A program made the translations under genes and the position numbers. The notes beneath the pieces are model-generated. The model was given only the letters and a program-made list of their open reading frames with translations, was not told the DNA's origin and searched no databases. A DNA stretch of 44,837 bases, taken from NCBI GenBank assembly GCA_037447655.1, contig JBBHKE010002620.1, positions 1 to 44,837 on the forward strand, written 5' to 3'. The stretch is from Zygnema cylindricum (lineage: Eukaryota > Streptophyta > Zygnematophyceae > Zygnematales > Zygnemataceae). Shown piece by piece: positions 32,301-42,694 of this stretch (the stretch's first letter is position 1; each line of letters opens with the position of its first letter).

Positions 32301-33347
32301 TTTTATGTTTGTTTCTTTTTTTATTTGTTCACTATCATTGAATTAACTCTACTGGGAACAAGATGCATAAATTATTCTGGTTGTTATTCGCGAAAAAGTT
32401 TGGAAATGAAACAAAGGGCGAACTTTCTAAAACGTTTTTTATTTATTTTTACATAGCTTGTTTTTTCTCCTCAAAATCGGACAGTTACTGGGTGTTTGTG
32501 ACAGATTTGCTCTCTTTTCCCTATTTTCTATTTTTTGGGTTGCGTCATTTCTGGTGTATTAAACACTTTGTTTTGCTTTCGGTTAAAGAATGTCAAATAC
32601 TGACATTCTTAACTTGAGATTTTTAATGTTGAAGTTTTCAAATGCGTTTGTCTTCTTGCGGTTTTTCTTCGACTCCTCTCTCTCTTCCTTACCTCCCTTT
32701 CCAACTTTTTCTTTTGGTTTCCGCTTCAATATGAGTTTTTCATGTAACCGCGATTGCCTTTTTTTTTTTTTTTGCAGGGATTATGGGCCGGACTTATGAT
32801 CGGAATTTTGGTGGAGATGGTGGTTTTGTTGGTCATAAATTTCACCGGAATTTGGGAGCTCGTAAGTTTCTCCTTTTCCATCCCTTCGTTTTGTCGATGT
32901 TATAGTTTGGATCTGCATCTTCGTCAAAATCTGAAATTGAAACTTGAGAAAATCAGAATAAGACTTCAATTTAGTCTGAAATAAAAAGGGATTCCGAAAA
33001 GCCATTAGAAATAAGATTGAAACCAAAATTAGAATTGATCGGCGAAAACCAGATTCCTAATTCAAATCCAGAAATAAAACAATAAAAGATGACAAGTGAG
33101 AGGCTGGAGTCGGCATCAGAATGAAAACCTTCTCTAAATTTGTAGACCGCTGAAACATAGTCAAACAGACACCGATACGGAAAGTCGGTACATTTTTTCC
33201 TATCTTTGAGTTTCCACTCATTCTTTTCTTGTTTTTTTTTCTTTTTAGGATGCAATGGTTGCCAGCAAAATTGCTTGGACGTTAGAGGAAAAGAGTTCCG
33301 GAGGAATTCAACTTTCAGATGACGATGAAGCTTGCGCCAAAGTTTAA
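25552..33347 (+). CDS. MATE (DTX-type) efflux transporter, 11 exons
   Basis: MATE proteins are membrane antiporters of the vacuole or plasma membrane that expel organic compounds in exchange for protons. Exons, all with GT-AG introns and matching phases: 25552-25797, 27437-27547, 28028-28297, 28560-28645, 29854-30039, 30580-30666, 31112-31168, 31340-31578, 31909-32027, 32778-32861, 33249-33347. The product is 527 residues, normal for plant MATEs. Recognisable motifs in order: FAGHLGLGQLAGTSLA (TM1-2 region), YVGQSAS with FAKWFLPALY, SLWAFLDSGMPSLFETI, DTWAWEITIIFAGMMP, MPAEGFKAAVCARVSLELS, LQGALKGCKRQRLAMMVK and KGLWAGLMIGILVEMVVLL. The usual CGQAYGA loop after TM2 is replaced by HLLTKDIESDK, and NELGAG after TM7 by LELSLL, so this is a divergent member. 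The N-terminal 50 residues are hydrophilic. Substrate is unknown. Confidence 0.88.
26038..26322. repeat. Poly(G) and GGGAGA repeats in MATE intron 1
   Basis: A 14-base G run at 26038-26051 follows a T run. At 26205-26295 a GGGAGA/GGGAAA purine repeat passes into a 28-base G run (26295-26322). These are on the coding strand of the intron and could form G-quadruplexes. Exact lengths may reflect sequencing limits. Confidence 0.9.
31170..31335. repeat. C/CT-rich MATE intron 7
   Basis: Almost the whole 171-bp intron is C-rich (ccctcctctccccccc ... ccctccctccctccccag) and doubles as the pyrimidine tract for exon 8. A related tract at 37164-37193 precedes the exon 8 remnant of the duplicated unit. 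Confidence 0.85.
31579..31850. repeat. G-rich GGGGTTTTT-type repeat in MATE intron 8
   Basis: Starts at the splice donor (gtgggggg) and continues as GGGGTTTTT units at 31615-31715, a 23-base G run at 31719-31741, then GGGG-TATA and GGGGTTT units. It is a strong G-quadruplex candidate in the transcript. The unit resembles ciliate telomeric GGGGTTTT, but this is surely an internal low-complexity expansion. Confidence 0.9.
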
Positions 33348-34958
33348 AATTATCGGAAATTTCGTCGATTCTTGTAATTAATGGCACATCAGATACAATC
33401 GGTCGTTCGACTAAATTCTTGTTCCCTCCCTCCCTCTCCCCCCCATCTGCTCCCTCTTTATCTCACCTCCTTTTTGTAGTTTATTAAACAAAATCGTCGT
33501 CATTTTCTGTTTTCGACAAATCTTGGAAAGGGTTCTTCCCGAAAGATTCTCAAAAACGTTTGGCGGAAAATAGAATGTAATTGCAGAGGTGTTGTTTTAT
33601 AAACAGAGTGTTTTCGTAGGAAAAAAAAAATCTTTAGACAACTTTCAAGAAATGTACATCATTGTAGAAAAGCAACAAAACAATAGAGATAGAAACTGTT
33701 TTTAATTTTAACCTATGCTGATTTTACTTCTTATAAATCACCGCACTAAGAAGTAGATAATGAAATCATACAAAATTGTATGGAAAAATTAAATTGAATT
33801 TTTGTTAAGGTTGAATTTTTGTTAAGGTTTAGCTTATAGTTTAAAAGCATAGCTGTTTAAGCTTTCCGTTGCGGAAGGCTTTTAAGATTGAAAAGAACAC
33901 AATTACGGCGAGCCCAATAGTCGCCGTTTCTTTTATTTTGCCCATTTGTGATTTGTTATCTTTTAATTTCAGTTCTTAATTTCCCTTTTGGGACGGTTCT
34001 TGCGTAAACTGTAAAGCTTGAATGTCGATTTGAAGTTGTTTCGGTTTGTTTGTTTGACAAGCCATAACCTATTTTACTCCTTTTGTGCATTACTGAGGAT
34101 ACATGACCACAACATTTCTGCATTATGTTTCTGTTTGTCCTTTCTTCTTGCTACTGTATTTTTCTTTTTTCCCAATTCCATTTCTGCGATATCATTTACC
34201 GAGAGAAAGCTTCAGCGAAATTCTCAAGAACAGTGTCAGTTTATCACATCACTAACAGGTAGGTTGTCAGGACACACGTTTAAGAGAGATATTTAAAGAG
34301 CTTTCTCAAATGGATTTGTCGGGATTTCAAGTTTCTATTTGGTCATGGTAAATTGGTTGATCGATCTAAAAAATACTGCATCCCGTGCAAAGAACCTGAA
34401 CAAAAATTGGAAAAAAATAAAAAAATCATGAAAACGGTTATATGACCTTGCATTGTTGACACATGGCGGCATGCAAGGACATATAACCTTTTTCGGCCAC
34501 GTGGCAGCCATTCACTTCATTTAAAACTACAATATAGCCTTTCTTGGTGGTCGATTAAACTTCTTACCACTTGGAAAATGCTGATTGATTGGTTTTCACT
34601 AATCCCTTGAAATTTAAAGTTGAATTGGCCAATGAAGTCGTTTGCGTGGCAGTTAAATGCAAAGCTATTATTTTTCTGGAATCACCCGAATCCCAAAAAA
34701 AAAAAAAATAGGGCGGGCTCCACAGCATACAAAAAAGAAACCTTTGCTGCAAACTTTTTGGAAAAATCATTCATTTTTCAGAATCTCCATATCAACAAAA
34801 TTTGAGAAGAATATCTTACTTTGTATTTCTTTACACCTTTCTATTCTCAAAGTTGGGCCAAATTTTTAGAAAAATCTTCCATTTCCACAAATCAAGTCCT
34901 CATTAAACCATAGAAACCCCTAAAAACACAAAAAAAGCCAAAATTGTCGAATGCAAAA
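33348..34958. other. MATE 3' region and spacer before DUF674 copy 1
   Basis: No coding sequence. 33348-34200 is probably 3' UTR and flank. The stretch around 33846-33928 (gcatagctgtttaagctttc and ttacggcgagcccaatagtc) is almost unchanged in unit B. A G-box-like ccacgtgg is at 34497-34504. The part from 34611 is shared with 39720 onward and probably forms the DUF674 promoter. Confidence 0.6.
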
Positions 34959-36602
34959 ATGGATCGACGTTACGGCTCATTGACGAAAGGGGTAAATAAA
35001 ATTCCTGCGGCAAAAAGAAAATGGAGTTCCTCGCCATCTGGAAATTCAAAACCACCCATTCCAAGAATAATTGAATTGTCTAATCCGATTAAAGTGACTC
35101 TGGTGGGAAATAAGGTGAGACTCTCTTCTAACATCTTCCGTTTTTTAATGTATTTTTCCTCTTAAGCATGAGTGGCATTTTTCAATAACGGTTGTGAATT
35201 GTTGCAGCAGGTGTATAAAATCTGTAACAGAATGTAAATTTTCTTCATGCTTTTTTTCTTTTTGTCGTTACGAGGCATTGTTTTTTTCGGGTCTCATATA
35301 ATATTTGACTTGTGGAGATTTACTGTAGTCTTATATTTCCACTTCCAACATTTGTTTTTCCGTTCTTTTCGCTAGAAAAATGGTCGAATCCTCTACCTAG
35401 AGACAGGGAAAAAATTTGCCGATCTTCTCCTCTCTCTCCTCTTCCTCCCTCCTTCCACCATTTTTGGAATACTTTGCGAGAATGGTACGATCAAAGCCGG
35501 AAAAGAATCTTTTGCGGGAATACTAAATTTGTACTACAGTTTGGTCAAACTCCAAGATCCGTACCTATTGATTAAAAGAACAGAGTTGAATTCTTCCAAA
35601 CTCCCCATAGTTGCATCCGTGCAATCTATGCTACAAATTACAAACGGCAATTTATGCCCTATTTTTTACAAATGTTCGTCTAGTAGTATTCGATGTAAAA
35701 ATCCAATTTCTACAAGCTACGGAGTTGTATGCAAAAGATGTCAAAAGGGGTATATGACTGTGAAACTTGAAGTTGTGAGTTACGATGATGATGTGGAAAA
35801 AAATGTTTTAAAACGAAAAGCGAAACAAAAAATTATAGATTCCGATGATGATAGTGAAATGAGTGATTCAGATGATGGTATGAGAATCCAAAATCAAAAG
35901 GAAAAGGTTTTGTGAAAGAAATGGTTACTTTCATTGTCACTGATGAACTGGAGATATTTCCAGCCTCGGCAATAAAGACATTGGATTTATTGAATAAAGT
36001 GGATGTTGGAAATATTAGAGACGTGAGGAGTCTTGATGTTATGGTGGACATAAACAAGGTACGAGAAATTTATGAATTGGCCAATAATGTCAATATTGTG
36101 ACTAACGCTCAATTTTAAGTAGGAAATTTCATTATTTTTTTACATATGAAGCAATTTTCTTTTGCAAAATGAAGGGGAGCAATATTCCACACATACTTGC
36201 TATGCTACTAAACTGAAGAGTGACTAGAAATTGTCAAAAAATAATTTGAATTCATTAATGTTGTTCTACGGTCAATTTTGATTTATCTGAGGTTTGAGTT
36301 TATTCTTTCATTTTCTGTTGCGGCTTTAAGCTTTTTTTTTTTTTCTTGAACAGGTTCTTGAGATTATAAGGTCGGCATATTCGAGCACGACTGTTCTCAA
36401 TGATGTTTTTCGCCTTACTTTTAAAAAAATGGAGGGCATGAGATGTGATCTTTTTGTGGTACATAAATTTGACCAAATGGACACTTCTTACTTGGACATA
36501 ATTGATATGGATCCCAACATGGCTTTTTTTTTGTCTCTAGCGGTATACCTACTTTTCAGGTTCTTTTGTGTTGGTTGGTCCTTTTTTTATAATAAAAATT
36601 AG
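34959..36602 (+). pseudogene. DUF674-family gene, copy 1 (one frameshift)
   Basis: Three exons: 34959-35114, 35376-36058 and 36354-36602, with AG and GT borders. DUF674 is a plant-specific family of unknown role. Family features visible are IKVTLVGNK joined to KNGRILYLETGKKFADLLLS (the usual K-x-x-R-V-L-x-A-E-A-G-K-D-F start), GILNLYYSLVKL, the paired Cys motifs LCPIFYKCSS and CKRCQKGYMT, GFVKEMVTFIVTDELEIFPA, TLDLLNKVDVGNI and, in exon 3, VLEIIRSAYSSTTVLNDVF. An acidic low-complexity insert (DSDDDSEMSDSDD) precedes GFVKEM. Exon 2 is 683 bp; one base is missing just before GFVKEM and the frame ends at TGA 35912-35914. Without that base the gene would be intact, so a sequencing error is possible. 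Confidence 0.8.
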
Positions 36603-37163
36603 AATCACTGTTAGTTGTTTTTGCCTTCTCCTAATATGCGGCTAGTTCTACTGGAAAAAAATGACATTCTCTACCATTTGAAAGATATTAACCCACGCAA
36701 CATTGACGATTAAATATGATTGCCGAATTTCAGCATCTTTGGTGTTGTTGATTTTCTTGGTGTGAAAAGTTACGTGTTTTTGTAGGTTGTAACTTGTATC
36801 CAGTTTATTTTGTCGAATTTTGCATTCAAGAACAACCTTGATGCTAAATAGCGTGCCTGGGAATCTCGTACAATATTAGCTTAAGTTGTAAAATAATCAA
36901 AAGAACGAAAAAATACCTAAAGAACGACAAAAGAACCTAACCATAAGACTTTGGTTGTACCACACTTTTTATGTACTTTTGAACCAATCCACCTTAAAGA
37001 CTCTCACATTCATTCGTGAATAAAACAGTGTTGAACAATGTGTTTGATTCTATTCTCAAAATAAAATGTTTGTCAAAGCATTTATGTGAAGAAAAGAACA
37101 AGCATGCAATTGATGGACTTTGATCGCGTATTGTGATAGCCTTTAGTTAAAAAACACTCAGAA
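36603..37163. other. Right end of unit A
   Basis: AT-rich, no gene. Its last 80 bp (37080-37160) match 42215-42290 at the end of unit B, so this is where the direct repeat closes. The next base begins the C-rich tract of unit B. Confidence 0.6.
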
Positions 37164-37193
37164 TCCCCCCCTCCCCCCCTCCCCCCCCCCCAG

Positions 37194-37320
37194 CGCCCGA
37201 GGGTCCCTCCCCCTCTCCCTCCTCCCACCCTCCCTCGCCCGGTTGTCGATGGCGTCCGGTCTGTGCCTCTCCCCTGGTGCTGTGCGGCCTGGCGGGCGCC
37301 CGCCTCTCCCTGGCCCGGGG
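37194..37320 (+). pseudogene. MATE exon 8 remnant in unit B
   Basis: After cag, the sequence follows exon 8 (CGCCCG, TCGCCCGGTT, ATGGCGTCCGG, GGTGCTGTGCGG, GGCCCGGGG) with small indels that shift the frame, then dissolves into a GGGGAGG repeat (37321-37390). It cannot code. The original acceptor AG is retained. Confidence 0.85.
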
Positions 37321-37798
37321 GAGGAGGGAGTGGAGGGGAGGAGGGGAGGGGAGTGGAGGGGAGAGGGGGGAGGGGGAAAGGGGGGGAAACTAAAACCTTC
37401 GTCAAAATCTGAAATTGAAACGTGAGCAAATGAGAATAAGATTTGAATTTTAGTCTGAAATAAAAGGGGATTCTAAAAAGCGCATTAGAAATAAGATTTG
37501 AACAAAAAGTAGAATTGACGGCAAAAACCAGATTCCTAATTCAAATTCACAAATAAACAAAAAAAAATCTAAAAGTGAGACGCTCGAGTCGGCATCAGAA
37601 TGAAAACCTACTCTAAAAGAGGGAAATAAAAACAAATGTACTGTAAATTACGGAGATTGTTCCGTTTTTTCTCTACAACAGCATTGTTAATATGTTAACA
37701 CAAATACAGAAGAAAAATAAATAGATGAAAGTTCGGTACATTTTTTCCATATCTTGAGTTTGTAATAATTTTCTTTTCGTTTTTTTTTTTTTTTTAAG

Positions 37799-37897
37799 GA
37801 TGCAATGGTTGCCAGCAAAATTGCTTGGACATTAGAGGAAAAGAGTTCCGGAGGAATTCAACTGTCGGATGACGATGAAGCTTGCGCCAAAGTTTAA
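37799..37897 (+). pseudogene. Duplicate of MATE last exon (exon 11) in unit B
   Basis: A 99-bp copy of 33249-33347 with acceptor tttttaag and the same TAA. Only three differences are visible (ACG/ACA, CTT/CTG, TCA/TCG) and all are silent, so it encodes the identical C-terminus (DAMVASKIAWTLEEKSSGG...). It could serve as an alternative last exon for transcripts reading past 33347; otherwise it is a relic. Confidence 0.8.
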
Positions 37898-38943
37898 AAT
37901 TATCAGAAACTTCGTCGATTCTTGTAATAATTGCACATCAGATACAATCGATCGCTCGGTTAACTTCTTGTTCTCTCCCTCGCTCTCCCCCCTATCTGCT
38001 CCCGTTTTATCTCACCTCCTTTTTTTGGTTTATTAAACAAAATCGTCGTCAATTTCTGTTTTAGACAAATCTTGAAAAGGGTTCTTCCGAAAGATTCTCA
38101 AAAACGTTCGGCGGAAAACAGAATGTAATTGCAGAGGTGTTGTTTTATAAATAGAGTGTGCTAATCGTAGGAAAAAGAAAACCTTTAGAACTTTCAAAAA
38201 ATGTACATCATTGTAGAAAAGAAACAAAACAAGAGATAGAGACTGTTTTTAACTTTACTTATGCTGATTTTACTTCTTATAAATCACCGCACTAAGAAGT
38301 AGATTGTTGGAGATAATGAAATCATACAAAATTGTATGAAAAATTAAATTGAATTTTTGTAAAGGTTTAGCTTAAAGTTTAAAAGCATAGCTGTTTAAGC
38401 TTTCCGTTGCGGAAGGCTTTTAAGATTGAAAAGAACACAATTACGGCGAGCCCAATAGTCGCCGTTTCTTTTATTTTACCCATTTGTAATTTGTTATCTT
38501 TTAATTTAAGTTCTTAATTTCCCTTTTGGGACGGTTCTTGCATAAACTGTAAAACTTGAATGTCGATTTGAAGTTGTTTCGGTTTGTTTGTTTGACAAGC
38601 CATAACCTATTTTACTCCTTTTGTGCATTACTGAGGATACATGACCACAACATTTCTGCATTATGTTTCTGTTTGTCCTTTCTTCATGCTATTGTATTAT
38701 TCCATTTTCCCAATTCTTTTTTTGTAAGTTATCAATCATACACGGGGAAAAAGTGTTTCAGCAGGGATTTCAAGTTTGTGCAAAAACGTTGCATGGCAGC
38801 CACGTGTCAGCCATCCGCTTCATTTGAAACTTACATATTCCCACAATATAGCCGGTCTTGGCCGTCGATTAAACTTCTACACTTCGTAAACTAGCCAGTC
38901 TCGCCGGCCGTTGACTGGAAATGCAAATGATTGACTGGTTTTC
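37898..38943. other. Unit B copy of the MATE 3' region
   Basis: No gene. It parallels 33348-34560. The block 38385-38467 is almost identical to 33846-33928. From about 38720 the two units differ by short indels. Confidence 0.6.
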
Positions 38944-38967
38944 AAAAACTACACCGTTTATCGCTAT

Positions 38968-39506
38968 TGCACCGCGAATCGTAATTAGAGTAAAGAAATA
39001 ATTAGAGTAAAAAAATGAAAAAAAAATAATTAGAGTTATTAACTCTAATTTGTGTAATCATTTTTTTTCAAAAGCAAATTTTACTAATTTCCTCTAATTT
39101 ATCAATAACTCTAATTTGGGTTTCTTTCCGTACTAATTATCCACGTTGATATCTTTACTGTAAATTAGGTATACGTACAGAATCTGACAAAACGTACATT
39201 TTTACGTCATTATGACGTATGCACTACGCGGTTTGTGAAAACGCAGTTACATGACAACGGCTTGTATTACATCATTTTTTTTTTTTTTTTTTTAGTTAAT
39301 AAAGTACAAATTTTTCTTGGTCAGACACTGACCGTACGCAACACTATTTAAAACGGCACTATATTAGAGTTATTAACGCTGGGTCAAAAGTACCTTAAAT
39401 AATGTAAAGAATTAATCAGAATTATGTACTCTTTTTTTGGTGATAGAGCCAAAATTTGGGGTGACGGAATTAGCGTACATAACTCTAATTACGATTCGCG
39501 GTGTAG
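38968..39506. mobile_element. MITE-like inverted-repeat element in unit B
   Basis: Left arm CACCGCGAATCGTAATTAGA (from 38970) is the reverse complement of TCTAATTACGATTCGCGGTG (to about 39503). Internally ATTAGAGTTATTAACTCTAAT and further TTAGAGTTATTAA copies form extra hairpins. No coding capacity. Unit A lacks it, so it inserted after the duplication or was lost from A. No clean target duplication could be fixed because another element adjoins it. Confidence 0.7.
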
Positions 39507-39685
39507 TGTTAAAGTTTTTTTTGCCACTTAAAACATCTTTTCTCCGTACACAATTGTCGGATTGTGGATCTGACGGTTGCGATTGAAAGGTAAGATTCTC
39601 ACCTTCCGATTGAAGGTCTACACCTGAAAATCGGACGTGTGTACGGAGAAAAGATGATTTATGAGGCGAAAAAAATATTAACACT
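39504..39685. mobile_element. Fold-back element next to the MITE
   Basis: AGTGTTAAAG (39504) and, later, CATCTTTTCTCCGTACACA (about 39535-39553) are mirrored by TGTGTACGGAGAAAAGATG (about 39637-39655) and TTAACACT (39678-39685). The near-complete arms of about 48 bp make a long hairpin with a loop of about 85 bp. Flanks share the words tatcgctattgcaccg (38957) and aatagcgatgcacgg in opposite orientation, which suggests several nested events. Confidence 0.65.
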
Positions 39686-40063
39686 AATAGCGATGCACGG
39701 TGCATCGCTTGAAATTCAAAGCTTGAATTGGCCAATGAAGTCGTTTGCATGGCAGTTAAATGCAAAGCTTTTTGGAATCACCCAAATCCCAAAAAAGGAA
39801 AAGGTGGACTTCGCAGCATACAAATAAAGAAACCATTGCTGCAATTTTTTTGGAAAATTCATGCATTTTTTAGATTCTCGACAACAGCCAAATTTCAGAA
39901 GAATATTTGACTTAGTGTTTCTTTACACCTTCATATTCTCAAAATTGGCACAGCTTTTAGAAAAAAAATCCATTTCCACAAAGTCAAATCCTCATTAAAC
40001 CTTAGAAATCCCTAAAATCGGTAAAAAAACCAAAATTGTTGAAAGAAGCATAAACTGAAAGAA

Positions 40064-41853
40064 ATGAAGAAAGGGGTAAATAAATCTCCTGCTGCAAAAA
40101 AAGACGGAAAAAAAACGGAGTTTCTCGCCATCTGGAAATTCAAAACCACCCATTCCAAAAATAATTGAATTTTCTAATCCGATTAACGTGACTCTGATGG
40201 GAAATAAGGCGAGACTCTCATCTAACACTTTTTTTGTTTTAATTTGTTTTTTCTTTTAAGCATGAGTGACATTTTTCAACAACCATTGAGAATTGTTGCA
40301 TTGTTCATAAAATCTAACTAGCTGTAACTTCATTTATCTTATCGCTAATAGTGCGAATTTCCTTCATACTTTATTTCTTTTGTGTTTACGAGGTATTCTT
40401 TTTTCCGGAGCTCACATAATATTTCATTTGTGGAGATTTTATGTACTCTTATATTTCCACTTCCCTTTTCTATTTCCCGTTCCTTTAACCAGAAAAATGG
40501 TCGAATCCTCAACCTAGAGGCGGGGAAACATTTCGTCGATCTTCTCTTGTTAAGATTCCTAGAATCGGGGGATAGAATGGACGATCCCAATAAAGGGATT
40601 GATGAGCCGGCCAGGATTTGAACATGGGACCTTTCACTTAAGTTGCGAACGCACTACCACTGTGCCACCAGCTCAGATGTTACGCTGGTGGGTCCAATTT
40701 TATATAGTTTTTAGTGTGGATTTTTACCACAATTCCGGATATCGATCGCACGTTTCACGTACATCAACATCTCCTCTCTCTCCTCCTCCTCCCTCCTTCC
40801 ACCATATTTGGAATCCTTTGCGAAAATGGTACGATCAAAGCCGGAAAATAATATTTTGTACAATTAGGAATACTAAATTTGTACGACAGTTTGGTCAAAC
40901 TCCAAGACCCATACCTATTGATTAAAAAAACCGAGTTGACTTCTTCGAATCTTCCTATAGTTGCTTCTATGCAATCTATGCTACAAATTACAAACGGCAA
41001 GTCATGCCCTAGTTTCTACAAATGTTCGTATAGTAGCGGCTATTCAAACCTTTTATGCGACAATTCAATTTTTACAAGCTACGGAGTTTTATGTAAAGGA
41101 TGTCAAACATGTTCCATGACTGTGAAACTTGAAGATGTGAAGTACAACGATGATGTGGAAAATAATCTTTCAAAACCAAAATCAGAAAAACGAATTAAGG
41201 ATTTGGATGATTCTATTAAAAAGCGTGTTTCCAAGCCAAAATTGGAAGGAAAAATTGTGGATTCCGATTATGATATGGAAGATAAAGACAATTGGAAAGA
41301 AAAAGGCTTTGTGAAAGAAATGGTTACTTTTGTAGTCACTGATGAACTGGCGATATTTCCGGCCTCGACAATAAAGACATTGGACTTAATGAATAAAGTG
41401 GGTGTTGGAAACATTGAAGACGTGAGGAGTCTTGATGTTAAGGTATGCGGATCCATGAATCGGGTAATAACGTCCATATCGAGACTAGTGTTGAGTTTTT
41501 TTTAGAGGGAATTTCACTAACCATTTTTATGCATGTGGAGCAATCATGTTTTGGAGAATAATGGGGAGTAATTTTCATCATAGACGTTGGTATGCTACTA
41601 AATTGAAGAGTAATTGGAGAATGTCAAAGAAGAAAATTGAATTCATCGATGTTGTTCGTTAAGGAAGCTTTAGTCAATTTTGATTTGTCGAGCTTAAAGT
41701 TTTTTCTTTTCTTTTGCGGATTCTAAGATTGTCTTTTATTAATTTCTTTGTTTTCTTGAACAGGTTCTTGAGATCATAAGTTCAGCATATTCCAGCACGA
41801 CTGTTCTCAATGATGTTTTTAGCCAGACTTTCAAAGAAACGGAGGACAAATGA
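40064..41853 (+). pseudogene. DUF674-family gene, copy 2 (multiply broken)
   Basis: Parallel of copy 1. Exon 1 (40064-about 40207) has an early frame change, and the donor is GC (aataag-gcgaga) rather than GT. Exon 2 starts at 40492 (KNGRILNLEAGKHFVDLLL), is split by the insertion 40547-40770, then meets an in-frame TAA (near 40848). From 40879 a 208-codon open frame is intact: LYDSLVKLQDPYLLIKKTEL, KSCPSFYKCSYSSGY, CKGCQTCSMTVKLED, GFVKEMVTFVVTDELAIFPA and LDLMNKVGVGNIEDV. Exon 3 (41764-41853) reads VLEIISSAYSSTTVLNDVFS and ends at TGA, 52 codons earlier than copy 1. The donor of exon 2 is either 41443 or 41464. The GFVKEM frame that is broken in copy 1 is intact here. Confidence 0.82.
40547..40770 (-). 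mobile_element. tRNA-derived SINE-like insertion in DUF674 copy 2
   Basis: About 224 bp absent from copy 1 split exon 2. On the minus strand TGGCACAGTGGTAGTGC (A box, 40667-40651) and TGTTCAAATCC (B box, 40624-40614) stand about 30 bp apart as in tRNA genes and plant SINEs (Au-like wording GTGGCACAGTGGTA). The 3' tail continues TTATTGGGATCG ... TTAACAAG. The bases outside are CTTCTC and CATCTC, at best a short imperfect duplication. The part upstream of the A box (to 40770) is longer than in a standard SINE, so a second insertion is possible. Confidence 0.78.
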
Positions 41854-42686
41854 AGTACTATTTTCTTTTTGTGAAACATTGAATTGACTAAGTGGCAGTT
41901 TCTTACCTAAGACATAATCTGATATGGATCCAACATGGTGTTTTTGTTGTCTTTAGCTTATAACTACTTTTTCAGGTTATTTGTGTTGGTTGGTCCTATT
42001 AGAATAAAAAGTAGAATTAGCGAAATTGTTTACGTCTAGCATGCAATCACTACCTTTGAAAAAAAAAATCATTCTGGACGTTTAAAAACCATTAGCCCAC
42101 CCACATCGAATGATGTCGAAATACAAATGACAAACTCCAGCATTTTTGGCATTTTTGGTGTTGCTGATTTATCGGGTGTGAAAAGTTGTACTTTTGTGAG
42201 ATGAAAGAAAGAATCTTTGTGAAGAAAGAAGCGAAATGCAATTAAAGGACTTAGATCGCATAATGAAACAACTTTCAATTAAATAATTTTGTTTATGTTT
42301 TCTTTCTTTATCTCACACGAACAGTACTATAGTTCACCAAAGTTTTTGCACTTGTACGAGCCCACCTGGTATACATGATGTGGTTAATAAGTATACTACC
42401 TAAAATACGGTGTACAAAAAGCAAGTTTAAAGTAGAAAGTGATAAAGGGGGCCCGATTGGCATGGTTTATGAGTTTTTTGCGATGTCTTCCCCCTGAGTC
42501 AGGTGCTCGGGGCTTCAATTTGTTTTTGTCAAAATACTCATCCCAGGATCTGATCTGTGATCTCCTCACGACGTTCATGTAGTTGCTATCACCAAGCCAT
42601 CGCGGGCGAAGTATCATATCTAGTATGATATATGGCCATTTGTGTATAACTTTAATTCACAATCATGATTACTGCTTGCTTCATCA
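41854..42686. other. End of unit B and adjoining non-coding DNA
   Basis: No supported gene. Homology with unit A fades at about 42290. The minus-strand frame 42617-42396 (73 codons, RSQIRSWDEYFDKNKLKPRA) looks protein-like but has no partner exon or known domain. Confidence 0.45.
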
Positions 42687-42694
42687 GTTTGCGG

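Larger units (their letters stand above)
31340..37163. repeat. Segmental duplication, unit A (MATE exons 8-11 plus DUF674 copy 1)
   Basis: The segment from MATE exon 8 through DUF674 copy 1 to about 37163 is repeated in direct orientation at 37164-42290. Matching landmarks: intron 10 text (32918 and 37393), exon 11 (33249 and 37799), the 3' flank (33850 and 38390), DUF674 exons 1-3 and the sequence after them (37080-37160 and 42215-42290). Confidence 0.88.
37164..42290. repeat. Segmental duplication, unit B
   Basis: Direct repeat of unit A that starts in a C-rich tract (ccccccctccccccctcccc) followed by cag and MATE exon 8. Relative to A it lacks the second half of exon 8 through exon 10 (about 1.5 kb), and has gained the inverted-repeat nest near 38950-39690 and about 224 bp in DUF674 exon 2. 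Sequence divergence is moderate, but exon 11 is almost unchanged. Confidence 0.88.
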
